A stretch of DNA of 64,000 nt from Vicia villosa (GCF_029867415.1 NW_026705398.1:558001-622000); one strand, 5' to 3'; shown: positions 45,852 to 57,484, counted from the first letter of the stretch. Numbers and translations are program-made. Notes: a model not told the origin generated them from the sequence alone.

Positions 45852-47014
45852 AGACGCAACTTTGATTTTTCCGTAGAAGTTTGAAAATAGGAGCGCAAGT
45901 TGCAGTCATGAGATATATGAATCTCGAGATGTAATTCAGACGTCCAAGAAATCCTCTAACTTGTTTCTCGGTTCTGGGCGAAGGCATTTCTTGAATTGCC
46001 TTGACTTTGTCTGGATCTACTTCGATTCCTCGTTTGCTGACAATGAAACCAAGGAGTTTTCCTAAATAGACACCAAAGGTACACTTGTTGGGGTTCAGGC
46101 GAAGCTGAAACTTCCGTAAGCGTTGAAATAACTTTGTCAGATTCTGTATGTGATCTTCTTCATTTTCTGATTTGGCAATCATGTCGTCCACATAGACTTC
46201 CACTTCCTTATGCATCATATCATGGAAAAGTGTAGTCATGGCTCTTTGATAAGTTGCCCCTGCGTTCTTTAGTCCAAAAGGCATGACACGATAGCAGAAC
46301 GTGCCCCAGGGGGTGATGAAAGCTGTTTTTTCCATGTCTTCAGGTGCCATTTTGATTTGGTTGTATCCTGAAAATCCGTCCATGAACGAGAAAACTTTGG
46401 ATTTTGCTGTACTGTCTACCAACATATCAATATGTGGTAAAGGAAAATCATCCTTAGGGCTAGCTTTGTTCAAATCTCTGTAGTCGACGCACATGCGGAC
46501 TTTTCCGTCTTTCTTAGGAACGGGAACAATGTTAGCTAACCACTGAGGGTATTCTGAAGTGACGAGGAAACCTGCGTTGATCTGCTTTTGAACTTCCTCT
46601 TTGATTTTCATGGCCATCTCCGGATGAGTTCTTCTCAATTTTTGCTTGACCGGAGGGCATTCTGCTTTTAACGGCAAGTGATGCTCCACTATACTGGTAT
46701 CCAACCCTGGCATATCTTGATAAGACCAAGCGAAGACATCTGAGAATTCTTTGAGTAGCTGTATCAAACTCTCTCTGATTTCTGAACTGAGCGAAGCTCC
46801 AATCTTAACCTCTCTTCTGTTTCCATCGGAGCCAAGGTTAATGATCTCTAGAGGCTCATTGTATGGCTGAATGGCCTCTTCCTTTTGTTGAAGTAACCGT
46901 GAAATTTCCTTTGATATTTCTTCGTCTTCTTCTTCCTCTGCCTCGAATACAGGAAACTCAAAGCTTGGAGAAGTCATACGGTCGCACGTTTCAACGGGGT
47001 ATTTTATGATTAAT
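45852..47014 (-). CDS. Ogre B pol, 5' part: reverse transcriptase
   Basis: Starts at the proposed splice acceptor (47015/47014). An acidic linker comes first (FEAEEEEDEEISKEIS), then RT with FAWSYQDMPGLD, VPVPKKDGKVRMCVDYRDLN, FSFMDGFSGYNQIKMAPEDM, PFGLKNAGATYQRAM and the catalytic YVDD (46183-46194). The frame is open up to the Tekay C insertion at 45851 and continues in register at 38327. The RT copies the genomic RNA into DNA. An ATG at 47022 exists, but it lies inside the proposed intron end, so translation most likely enters by splicing from the protease exon. Confidence 0.9.
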
Positions 47015-47342
47015 CTGCACATGTGTGATAAGTTTTATTTAGACAACGAGGGAAGACTCGGTGTATGCAGTTAATGGAATATTTGATGTTTTTTTAAGGG
47101 TGTTTTTTAGGATTACCAATTTCCGAAAAAAGAAAAGGGAAGACTAAACGAAGGAACAGAATGACATTTTTATTTATGGACAGTCATTTCTTGAAACAAA
47201 GACCCTATAAAACAAAACTCTATTGCTTTGGGCGAAGCAAAGAGGGACATTTTCCTAAGAAATAGTAAAATGCAAAGCCCTATGAAACATCTCTTCACCC
47301 TGGGCTATGGTGAGAGGACAAAATAACGGTGAAAGTTCCTAC
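47015..47342 (-). other. candidate spliced intron between protease and RT (328 bp)
   Basis: Ogre elements are known for a spliced intron at this place. On the minus strand the protease frame reaches CCTAA|GTAGGA at 47343/47342 just before its stop. An acceptor ATGTGCAG|A lies at 47015/47014. Removing these 328 bases joins the protease frame (phase 2) to the RT frame without a stop. The intron itself contains in-frame stops. Confidence 0.7.
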
Positions 47343-50300
47343 TTAGGAGTGCGAACAACAGTTGAAACTTCAACAGCTGTCCAGTAGTGGCGAACCCCAT
47401 TGTGCACTAAGTAATCTGGAACCTTAGGCTTAAGCTGGCCTGTGGTAGGTCTTGATTTACCAACCACTGTCTTTGCAACACTCAGACGATCTTCTTCTAC
47501 TTCAGCAGACTGAGCTGTGTGAGCATACCCCTTTCCAAGTGGAGTATGTCGGACTTTCTTTTGAGGGAACTTCCAATCTTCTGAATGGAGAGACTCGTTG
47601 TCGGAGACACTTTCGAGATCATCCTCTTCTGTATTTTGGTCTTGCTCTTCTCCCAAGATGGCATTGACTAGATATGTGAACTCTAGATCCTTAGCCTCGG
47701 AAGGTGACTTGGGGATATAATCCTCAATGATGACTTCACCAGTAGGTGATGCAGAATAGCAAGGGTTATACATCTCTTTTGGCTGAGAGAGGTACTCAAA
47801 ATCACTGTTCCATCCAGTTGGAACAATATCTTCAAGAGAGATTCTTGAACTTTCAGGAGCGGAGTATTTCACCATGTAGTCGAATTTTCCGCTTGGTTCT
47901 CCTAATGTATCCCAAGTCTCTTCGGGGATAGGAGGAACTTCTTCTGATGAACCATGATTTCTGGTGGCGAAGCTGTCAGTAACTTCATCACTGCTTGGTT
48001 GAGTCTTACTTTCAGATCCTTTAGTCGGATAACAGCAAGGTGGATCAGACTCTGGTAGGGAGATATATCCTGCTTTGTGAAGATAGGATAACCATTCCTC
48101 TTCATCGGTGTTTTCCGTACCGATGGTATTGACTGTTTGTTGAACAGGTTGAAGAAAACCTCCACTGCAGAAAGTTTCTTGAATAGGGAGAACTACTTCA
48201 ATCCCTGGGATAGCTTTTGATGATGTCGGAAAGAATCCAATTCCTGTTCTGTTCTTGTTGTTGGTAGGAATATTAATGTGCCCCCAACCACTGGTAGTGC
48301 CATCCTTTACAACTTGGATTGCATCTTTGTATGAAGAGATAGACGCTGCTTTCTCCTTTCCTTTGTCTAAGGAAAGTGCTTGGAATTTAGTTCCAACAAC
48401 TTCTTTTGGTTCTATGTCGGAGAATGATGACAGGTTGCTGACGATTAGAGCTCGTTCTCCACATACGGTTACCAATTTGTCATTTCTTATGAACTTCAAT
48501 TTCTGATGAAGTGTTGAAGTAATTGCCCCAGCCTCATGAATCCATGGGCGACCTAGCAAACAGCTGTATTGTGCTGGAATGTCCATAACCTGGAAAGTGA
48601 TTTTGAACGTCTGAGGTCCAATAGTTATGGGAAGATCTACTTCTCCGAAAACTGACTTTCTCGATCCATCAAATGCTTTGACGATGACATGACTTTTTCT
48701 TAGAGGGTAATCTTCGAAAGATAATCTTGATAATGTTGATTTAGGCATGACGTTGAGAGAGGATCCATTGTCTATTAGGACTCCTGTGAGTGTATCACCC
48801 ATGCAGCCAACTGAGATGTGAAGTGGAAGATTGTGGTCCACTCCTTCTTCAGGAAGATCTTCGTCACAGAAACTTAGGCTAGTTCCGGCGGAGATGTTGG
48901 CAACGATGTTGTTGAATTGGCTTATAGTAACACTTGGTTCTACGAAAGCTTGTTCCAAAACTTTCTGTAGAGCTTCCCTATGAGCTTCAGAACTCAATAG
49001 CAGGGAAAGAACAGAAATCCTAGACGGAGTATGTAGTAATTGATCTACAATGTTGTATTCACTCCTCTGGATTAACTTCAAGATCTCATCATTTTCTTTC
49101 GCTTGAACAGCATTGGTCGGATGATTGTCTTGTCTATGTGGTACTTCCTCTAAAGGTTTCTCCACATTTTCTGTCGTTCTGTTGAAGACTCGTCCACTTC
49201 TGGTGACTCGACTAACATCAGCAATGTTGACAACAGACGGTAATGGTATTTCCTTACCATTTTCAATGAATGTAGCGTTGTACTTGTATGGTATAGCCTT
49301 GCTAGACTCATACGGTACAGGACCTGGTAAGTAGATGACTAGCGGTGCAACTGCTGTCTTCCTGTTGTCATACTTAACTTGCATAGGTTCAACTTGATTA
49401 ATTTGAGGAGATACGGTAAAGACTTCATCATCTTCTCTGTTGGCAAGAACAGTAATGGTATTGTCATCCATCAACTTTTGAATGTCGTTGCGAACACGCA
49501 AACATCCTTGTGAATCTCTTCGGCAGATTCTGCATCTACTGTAAGCGTGGAAATCTGTTCCAAAGTAGGCAAGTCCATTTAAAGTTTTGTGGAACCTGAC
49601 TACCGATCCTTCAAGGTCTTCAACTTTGTAGATTTTGTATTCTCCTGGACATCCTTGAACCATGTTGATGTCATGTTCAGTTCTGACTCGGATATGTTGA
49701 ATCCATCCCAAGTCCATTTGTTCTTGTAATGCAGCTTGAACTACGACACATCCTTGATTATTCTTTGGACAAAATTCACATGTGAAGTAGTTGTGAGGTG
49801 GTACATGACCGTACCCAGCTTGTCTAGCGTGCATCTTGACAAGATTTTCCCCTATCTGACGAATGTCGTAGATTTGAATGATGTTGGGGTGTTGATCTAC
49901 CAGATTTACTGAAGCTTCTTTGTGCTGCGGCAAAGGATTTGCTTGGACGTTTGGATTAGTATCTTTGAAAGATAGCATTCCGCTCTTCACTAATCGTTGG
50001 ACGTCAATCTTGAAAGGGAAACAGTTCTCAATATTGTGACCTGGTGCCCCCTGATGATAGGGACAAGATTGGTCAGCCTTATACCATGGTGAGGAACTAT
50101 TTGTAGGATTTGGAGGACTCCTTGTCTGAATGAGTCCTTTTGCCAGTAATGTTGGAAACAATTCTGCATACGGCATCGGTACGGGGTCAAAGGCTGGATA
50201 CCTTGGAGCCCGATTGTTGTAATTTGGAGGTCGAACCTGCTGCTGAGGTTGCTGCGACCTTTGTTGAGTTTGTTGTTGTGAAACCTGAGGTTGATAAGCT

Positions 50301-50398
50301 GGCGCTGAGTTAACAACCGGAGTTATTGTTGCAACTTGAGGTTGGAATTTCTTCTTGATTTTGTGCAAGACATTGCTGACATCTTGATCCTTTTTCTT
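47343..50398 (-). CDS. Ogre B gag C-terminal part and protease
   Basis: Follows gag in the same frame after one TAG (50399-50401). It has a Gln/Pro-rich segment, then a zinc-knuckle-like motif CPYHQGAPGHNIENC. The aspartic protease is near residue 533 of this stretch, with VLIDNGSSLNVMPKSTL (48765-48773 encodes Asp-Asn-Gly), followed by VMDIPAQYSCLLGRPWIHE. A long acidic, Ser-rich linker leads to the 3' end at the splice donor. The DNG triad in place of DTG/DSG also occurs in other plant retroelement proteases as far as I recall. The frame is open over more than 1,000 codons. Confidence 0.85.
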
Positions 50399-51544
50399 CT
50401 AGAAAGAACTTCCATACTTCCTTGGACCAATAGAAGATTCTGGTTCTTTGTTCAAGCGTCCTTCTCGAACTGCTTCTTCTAAACGTACACCCATGTTTAC
50501 CATCTCGGTAAAGTCACTTGGTGCACTTGCAATCATTCGTCCGTAGTAAAATGGACTCAAAGTTTTGAGATAGATTTTTGTCATTTCTTTCTCTTCAAGT
50601 GGTGGACAAATTTGAGCAGCAACTTCACGCCATCTCTGAGCGTATTCCTTGAAGCTTTCTCTATCCTTTTGAGTCATGGCCCGGAGTTGATCTCTGTCGG
50701 GAGCCATGTCCAGATTGTACTTATACTGTTTGACGAAGGCCTCTCCGAGGTCTCGAAAAGTACGAATCTCTGAACTGTCCAAGTTCATGTACCATTTTAG
50801 TGCAGCACCAGTCAGGCTGTCTTGAAAATAATGAATGAGCAATTGTTGATTATCAGTCTGAGTTGACATTCTTCGAGCGTACATTACAAGATGACTTTGT
50901 GGGCATGAATTCCCTTTATACTTCTCGAATTCTGGTACTTTGAATTTGTGAGGAATCTTAACATTTGGAACCAGACAGAGGTCTGCAGCATTCTTTCCAA
51001 ATAGATCTTGTCCTCGGAGAGTCTTGAGTTCCTTCTGCATTTGCAGAAACTGTTCTTGGAACTCGTCCAATCTTTCATACACGCCAGCATCCTCACTTGG
51101 AGCGTGATGATATACTTGTCCGCCTTGCGGGGGAAAAGTATGCATAATGGGCTGTGGAGAAGCCATGACAGCAGATCTTGGAATCTCAGCATTTTGTTGT
51201 GTGAAACCCATTGCCGTCGCTCTTGGAACTTCAATTTCCAGAGGTTTGTAACCCTCCGGTGGACGCATATCCATGGTGACTTTTGGAGCTTCAGAAGCTG
51301 GAGGTATGTACCCTTCTGGAGTAAAGTTATACGGCATGCCCCAAGGTCGATCAGGCGGCATGGTATACTGAGGAATAGGAGTAGAAACAATCTCGGAAAC
51401 CACAGTCCTTTGTGGTTCTTCTGGCGTTGGTCGATTCTGCGCAACTACCAGGGCTTCTACCATACTATTGAGCCTTTCAACACTACCTTTGAGAGTATTA
51501 ATCTCTTCCCTGAGTTCTTCATTCTCTTGCTCAAAGTCTTCCAT
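50399..51544 (-). CDS. Ogre B gag N-terminal part
   Basis: Starts at ATG 51544 (MEDFEQENEELREE), with a coiled-coil-like N-terminus of about 40 residues and a Pro-rich linker. The retrotransposon gag domain follows with ALKWYMNLDSSEIRTFRDLG, FVKQYKYNLDMAPDRDQLRA and KESFKEYAQRW-type sequence. It ends at a TAG (50399-50401), followed by lysine codons and the protease part in the same frame. Gag forms the particle. In other Ogre copies gag and protease are one ORF, so the TAG is probably a point mutation or, less likely, a readthrough stop. Confidence 0.85.
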   Translation of the reverse strand: MEDFEQENEELREEINTLKGSVERLNSMVEALVVAQNRPTPEEPQRTVVSEIVSTPIPQYTMPPDRPWGMPYNFTPEGYIPPASEAPKVTMDMRPPEGYKPLEIEVPRATAMGFTQQNAEIPRSAVMASPQPIMHTFPPQGGQVYHHAPSEDAGVYERLDEFQEQFLQMQKELKTLRGQDLFGKNAADLCLVPNVKIPHKFKVPEFEKYKGNSCPQSHLVMYARRMSTQTDNQQLLIHYFQDSLTGAALKWYMNLDSSEIRTFRDLGEAFVKQYKYNLDMAPDRDQLRAMTQKDRESFKEYAQRWREVAAQICPPLEEKEMTKIYLKTLSPFYYGRMIASAPSDFTEMVNMGVRLEEAVREGRLNKEPESSIGPRKYGSSF

Positions 51545-51832
51545 TCTTTTCTTGCGACTTGAACGAGTGTTGTATGGATGAGACAGCTTGAAAGTCTTGG
51601 TTCACCTCCTTCTCCTCCTCTCTTTCTGGAGAAAGGAAAGTGACTATTAGATCCGCGACAATTCTCGTGTCAGTGCGTACGACTAAAGCGATGTATGATA
51701 TGCAATTAAGTTATTATTTTTCAAGGAAACACCATAATTACGTTATGAAACATCAAACTTTTATTAATTAAGCGAAAATGTCGTTTTACACACTTTGAAA
51801 AAGGAAATACAGAGAAACTGAGAGAAAGGACT
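51545..51832 (-). other. spacer between Ogre B ORF1 and gag
   Basis: 288 bp, AT-rich; no ORF of note. In Ogre elements ORF1 and gag-pol are separate ORFs, so gag translation needs reinitiation or another mRNA. Confidence 0.6.
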
Positions 51833-53269
51833 CTAAAACTTTGATGATGAGCCGACTTCACGTTCTAACATCTTCTTCTGTTTCTTGAGCTGAGCGTTCT
51901 CTGACGTGAGCTGATCGATGATCCAGGAAGCAGGAGGGATATGATGAGAAAGTGATGTTTGTGTCACTTGTCGATCGAGCACTTCAAGTAACTCATCCTT
52001 CCTTCTTAGGATGTTTTGAATCTCAACATTTTCCGTGTTGACAATTCGATACTTGTTCCTCCAAGCATTCCTTTCTTGGCATACCTTGTTTAATGCCGCT
52101 TGTAATTTTTCAACATCAGTGGAGAAAAGGTAAATTGGTTCCCTTAGGGGAATAGGTTCTTGATGCTGATATGGCATCCTGAGCTTGAATGCTCTGACGC
52201 GTACCCATTGAAGGTAAGGATCCAGGGAGATGCAAAGATGTTTTCCTAACAATCTTCTCCCTTTGCTGTGTACAAGACGCCAGGCTTGGACAATTTCCTT
52301 CTTCAGCATGTTGCCATGATTGTCGATGTTCTTAAAGAACAGACCCTCCAATTGAATATTACTTGGAATGTTTTTCATGGGATAGCCGTATTGACGACGG
52401 GCTAAAGCTGGATTGTAACTAATTCCTCCCTTAGTTCCAATAAGGGGTACGTTGGGGAAATTTCCGCAACTGAAGATGATCTTGGTTTCGTCGTTGTCAG
52501 GACTACACCAATCAATGTCTGTATGAGTGAGAGACATGATTTTCTGTGACCAGTAAAGGCCATCCCTCATGTTCCAGAAAGTGCTAGACTTTGGCAGGTG
52601 CGAAATGAACCATTCGTATAACAACGGTACGCAGCATGTGATTAATCCTCCTCGCTGCAGGTTTCTTGAATGCACAGAGTGATAAGCATCCGCAAGCAAG
52701 GTTGGAACTGGATTTCCAATTAAGAAGATCTTAATTGCGTTGATGTCGACGAAATCGTTAATGTTAGGGAACAAAAACAATCCGTAGATAAGCAAAGCCA
52801 AGACTTCCTCAAAAGCGCTCATATCTTGGATGCTGACGAAGTACCGAGCTTGATCAAACAGGAATTTGGAGGGCAATCCTTGAATTCCTCCTCTACTCAC
52901 CATATGAGTTCTGATGTCGACTACGTTCAAAGGAGTAGTTGCAGCAATGATAATGTCGTCAGGATTCTTTTCCAAACCGGAGTACGGATCTTGCGCGTAC
53001 ACGGGTATTCCAATCAGACGAGAGTACTCCTCTAACGTAGGCATGAGCTGATAATCTGGAAAGGTGAAGCAGTGATACGTTGGATCGTAAAACTGTACCA
53101 AGGTGGAAAGGATCCCATCCACAATGTTGGTATTGAGCAAAGGCAGAAGTTTTCCATACTTCTCCTTGAAAGCCTGGGGGTTGACCACCAGTTTTCCGAG
53201 CTTTCCCAGTTCCTCGACCTGGGGAATCTTGAAGGTGTATTTCCTAGCTCTCTTTCTTCCGTAATCCAT
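51833..53269 (-). CDS. Ogre B ORF1 (extra ORF upstream of gag), about 478 aa
   Basis: The Ogre-specific ORF1 protein; function unknown. I chose the ATG at 53269 (MDYGRKRARKYTFKIP); the frame is open further up to a TTG at 53320. The body has FYDPTYHCFTFPDYQLMPTL, EYSRLIGIPVY and LALLIYGLFLFPNINDFVDI, similar to the plant mobile domain-like proteins common in legume genomes. The last 80 residues form a likely coiled coil (LQAALNKVCQERNAWRNKY, NAQLKKQKKMLEREVG). It ends at SSSKF. The ORF is intact, which supports recent activity of this copy. Confidence 0.85.
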   Translation of the reverse strand: MDYGRKRARKYTFKIPQVEELGKLGKLVVNPQAFKEKYGKLLPLLNTNIVDGILSTLVQFYDPTYHCFTFPDYQLMPTLEEYSRLIGIPVYAQDPYSGLEKNPDDIIIAATTPLNVVDIRTHMVSRGGIQGLPSKFLFDQARYFVSIQDMSAFEEVLALLIYGLFLFPNINDFVDINAIKIFLIGNPVPTLLADAYHSVHSRNLQRGGLITCCVPLLYEWFISHLPKSSTFWNMRDGLYWSQKIMSLTHTDIDWCSPDNDETKIIFSCGNFPNVPLIGTKGGISYNPALARRQYGYPMKNIPSNIQLEGLFFKNIDNHGNMLKKEIVQAWRLVHSKGRRLLGKHLCISLDPYLQWVRVRAFKLRMPYQHQEPIPLREPIYLFSTDVEKLQAALNKVCQERNAWRNKYRIVNTENVEIQNILRRKDELLEVLDRQVTQTSLSHHIPPASWIIDQLTSENAQLKKQKKMLEREVGSSSKF

Positions 53270-54094
53270 AATATAGATCCTTAAGTCCTTTCTCCATTTC
53301 TCTCTTTCTCTGAAGTTCAAAACGTTCGTTATTTAGTTTCCTTGAAAAACGACTCGAAAAAGACTCTTTTTGTTTTGTTTTTAGTTGTTATTAATGAATG
53401 ATGCATGAATGCATGAATGCACACACAAGAGTTTTAAACAAACATGGCGTTGAAGGGTATAGTGGTCATGAAGTCAAAACGCAGTCTCCCGCCCCAATGG
53501 TAAACTAAGGTTAAGGATTTTTGTACCTGTAGAACGGGTTCTAGGGGTCTCAAAGTTTTTGCTCAACCTTAAAGATACGTTGATTGGTATCTATAAGAGA
53601 GTTTTCTCTGAGTGTAGTATCTGCGTGACAATTACTTCCGTAATCACCGCTCTACGTCCTAAAAAAAAGGCTTTAAGTGGGGTTAATGTGTTTCTAGGTC
53701 CTCCTGGTACAAATCAGTCTCGGAATGCAGTGGCGCAGTTAATCACAACCAGCCAGGCAAATCCCAAGAGTAGACTTGGAAACCAAGATTAGAGGGCCTT
53801 CACCGGGAAGACATCCTCCATCCTATCTTATGTTGCACTCAAATCCGGGTATAGGATTTCTCACCACAAGGGGGAATCAAGCCCTTTCCCGATACAGAAT
53901 AAACAAAATAAACAAATATATATGCAACAAACACATGATATGACACAGAGGTTAGGCAGGACCTCTCTTGTTTGAGGGGGAATTTGGCATCCCTAATTCC
54001 TCATTGGGGCTGGACCAGCAATAGGTCAACCATTGGTTTGGATGAAAAACCAAGGTTTTTAACACTTATCTCCCCAGCAGAGTCGCCATTTTTC
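53270..54094 (-). other. Ogre B leader with primer binding site (54071-54088)
   Basis: The PBS on the minus strand is TGGCGACTCTGCTGGGGA, complementary to a tRNA-Arg 3' end as known for Ogre. Six bases (54089-54094) separate it from the LTR end at 54095. The rest of the leader is non-coding; it contains one 'ccttcaccgggaagacat' unit (near 53799) like those in the LTR arrays. Confidence 0.85.
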
Positions 54095-56892
54095 TGTGGT
54101 GTCGTTTTCTTTTACCTCCCCGTTTCACTTGGGAGGACGGCACGCTAAACCCTTCACGCGAAATTTGGAAGGAGAATGCGCCCGTGGTGGGATGAATTTT
54201 GTTTCAGTTCTTCCTACGATATCACACGAACTTTCTTATTTGTCCTACGAGTAGGAAAGGGAAAAAAAAGATCTCAACTAAACCCTAGGAGTTTGCTAAG
54301 TGTGGGGATTTACACCTAGACTAGAAAGTCTGGAGTCCGGGAGGTCGGTTATACATAGGGAAGTGTTTAAACACCCTACATATCTGTAGTACTCTACAGG
54401 AACCTTCTCTGTGTCATTTGTGTTTGTGTTTATTGCTAATGATTGGGAAAGTTTCTCCTTTGTATTAGGAGAGAGAATTGAATTGATTTTAAAAGACAGA
54501 CAGACAGACAAACTGACTATTTTTGGTATTTTATTAGCTCGCTGAGATTCCTTGTGAACCTCATGCCTACATATCCCTAGTGGAAGTCAGAGCTTAATGT
54601 AGTTCGGGGAACTAACTAGGGAAATTAATATTTTTGGTGCCTTGCTTGAAGCTCAAGGTTGAAGCTAGGAATTAAATCTCTGTTTACAGTAAAGAGACAT
54701 GAAATTATCTCTACAGAGAGGTATTTGTACTATTCTACCACAAACATTTAAAGGAGTGACAGAATAACTGAATTCATTTCATTCAAGAGGGGGACCTTAC
54801 TTGTGTATGTGCAAGTATACCAGTCAAATGCCTCTTAAATGAAAGAAAGATGCTCATCCAAATTAGGGAAAGTTACCACATGTCTGGGTTTTACTGCCAG
54901 CTCATGCCTTTCAAAATCCTAAATGAGAGACTTGATTAAAATTGAAATTGAAATGTAATGTTTGTTTGAATGTGGTAGAGTAGTAAAAATATCTCTCTAT
55001 GGAGATAAGCTATGTCTATCTACTGTATAAAAGATTTGACTTTTAGCTGGCTTGTATGAGGCCCAAGCTTGAGGCTTTTTGATTGATTAATTAATATTAT
55101 TGACTCTGGGAGATGACTCCACTGGGAATTAATTACAGGGTATTTTTGTGTTCTGTACAAAGCCCAGAATTGAGGCTGACTCTACTTAGGGAGACTCTAT
55201 TTATGTGCCTTGTACAAAGCCCAAGGTTGTGGCTGACTTTAGCTAGGGGAAACATTATTTTCTGCCTTGTACAAAGCCCAAGGTTGTGGCGGACTCTTAA
55301 ATGAATTAAATATGGATGACTATATGGGGAAAGATCCTAAGTGTTAGGAATCTTTGACACATGAAAGATATGGTTTATCTGCCTTGTACAAAGCCCAAGG
55401 TTGTGGCTACTGAGTGATGAAGGACTCACTGGGGAGACTCTATTATCTGCCTTGTACAATGCCCAAGGTTGAGGCTGACTCTTGACAGGGGAGTTTTATT
55501 GTTTGGGTGCCTTGTATGAAGCCCAAGGTTGAGGCTAACTGTTTTTGTTGGTTTTGACTCTACTGAAAAGACTATTTTTCTTTGGAAGCTAACCCTTTCC
55601 AGGGATTTTGACTCAGCTGGTGAATTTGTCTGTTAAAAGACTGACTTTATCATGTTTTTTGGAGGCTGACCCTTTCCAGGGATTCTGACTCTTTTGGGGA
55701 AATTATCTCCTAAGAGAATGAAATTATTTATTAATTAATTTTGGAGGCTAACCCTTTCCAGGGGTTTTTATTAATGGAGGAATGTGTGGAAGCTAACCCT
55801 TTCCAGGGATTTTGACATTTTAGACAGATGTTGGAGGCTAACCCTTTCCAGGGGTTTTGTTTTATTAAAATGGATGGCAGAAAGATTATCTAGTGAGACT
55901 TCTTGTTTAAAGCCCCAGATGAAGGCTGACTCAATACTGAGGATGATCAAACATGGATCCTAGACTCTGCTAAGGAAGATTGATGAAGATGAGGGTGACA
56001 GAGACTGTCCATGTCTCTCATTCCAAAAAGTGTACTCAATGCAAAATTGAGACAAACTTAGCTTGTTTAAAGTCTGGTTTAAATTGGAAGAAGCTCACCA
56101 GGGTAGGCTAAAAGGTGACTAAAGACCTGTTCCTATGTTTATAAGAAACCTGATGGGTCCTTGTATACAAGCTCAAGAGGAAGCTGGAAATGCTTTTAAG
56201 AAGCCTGTGGGTCCTTGTACAAAGCCCAAGAGGAGGCTAATCGAGGGTCCTTGTTATAGCACAAGAGAAAGCTATGTAGTTTTGAACTTATTTTGGCTCT
56301 AAGCAAATGGGTAAGAGGTTTCACCGGGAATAATTCCTCTTTGGGTGGATGTGCCCTATATTTGGATTCTAAGGTTTTTGCCAAGATGTTTCACCGGGAA
56401 TAATTCATCTTGGGGGTTTGAACTACAGATCTCTAATTAGGAAAGAGCCTTCACCGGGAAGACATTCTCAATCCTAGGTCATATTCCTATAATATATATA
56501 TAGTTTAGCTGTCCTAAGGTTTATACTCAAACGTAGTTCTAAACTAATATATGCACAGTTTATATTTGACAGTAATTTAAACAAAGACTGTAAATTGAAA
56601 GCTTGTAAAGCCTAACCTGGATGGAGTGGAGGCCATTGAAGAAGTATGTACAGAGCCTCAACAGTATTTTTATTGTTTTTGTTGATAACAGTTGAATGTA
56701 TATGATAAACAGTTAATGGTTTTTGAAAACAGAAGAAGTGAAGATGGACAAAGGTCACATAGGTATCTGAAGAGTTTCACCGGGAATAATGCCCTTCAAA
56801 TACCAGAAGAATGTTTTGAAAACAGAAAGAAGATTTTGAAAATACAGTTTTGAAAACAAGCTAAGAAGAGAAGGTTTTTGGGACTTACACTC
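54095..56892 (-). mobile_element. Ogre B 5' LTR, 3' part (rest cut off by the SIRE insertion)
   Basis: Colinear with the solo LTR 27941-30738 at an offset of 26,154, with about four or five differences in 2.8 kb. Contains the same repeat arrays. At 56893 a SIRE LTR begins. The target-site copy at this side would be CACTC (56888-56892); its partner must lie beyond the window. Confidence 0.9.
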
Positions 56893-57476
56893 TGTTAGAA
56901 CAAGATTTGTTCTTATCAATTATCTTAGTTTTGATGATAACAATAATATGAATTTTGCTTAAGATAATATGGTACTCTAATCCAATGCAATTTCCCTTTC
57001 AGGAAATATATATAAAGAGTACGCATAATTCAGCGCTCAGAAGTTGTGTCTCAAATGGTTCAGCATGCAACATCAGAACATGGTCTGGCAAGACATCAGA
57101 AGATGGTCGAAGCAGAATCAGAACATGGGTCTATGGAAGCATCAGAAGAACATGAGATCAGAAGCACTGAAGATCAGAAGATGGTATCACGCAACAGAAG
57201 CACTTCAAGATCAGAAGATCAGAAGATGCTATGCACCAAGCTGTTTTGACTCTGATGATATTCAAACGTTGTATTCACAAACATCAGATCAGAAGGAAGT
57301 ACACGTGGCAGACTACGCTGACTGACAAAAGGAACGTTAAAGCTACTAAAGGCAACGTCAGTAGACACAGCGTGAACAAGGCTCGAGGTAGTTGACAAAA
57401 GCGTATAACATTAAATGCGATGCTGTACGGAACACGCAAAGCATTAAATGCATTCAACGGTCATCTTCTCAACGCC

Positions 57477-57484
57477 TATAAATA
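57477..57484 (+). promoter_or_regulatory. TATA box of the SIRE LTR
   Basis: GCCTATAAATATGAAG, about 585 bp into the LTR; transcription start expected near 57510. Confidence 0.7.

Larger units (their letters stand above)
34996..56892 (-). mobile_element. Ogre element B (Ty3/gypsy, Tat), lacking its 3' LTR, with nested insertions
   Basis: Minus-strand order: partial 5' LTR (54095-56892), PBS of tRNA-Arg type (54071-54088), leader, ORF1, gag, protease, candidate intron, RT, RNase H, aRNase H, integrase and 3' UTR. Two later insertions break it: Tekay C at 38333-45851 inside pol, and SIRE from 56893 inside the 5' LTR. The PPT and 3' LTR are absent at the left junction near 34995. Confidence 0.85.

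Noticed and set aside
50884..51562. Antisense ORFs of 186 and 184 codons over Ogre gag
   Set aside because: They are shadow frames of gag; they show no known motif and no start context, and the minus-strand gag frame explains the openness.
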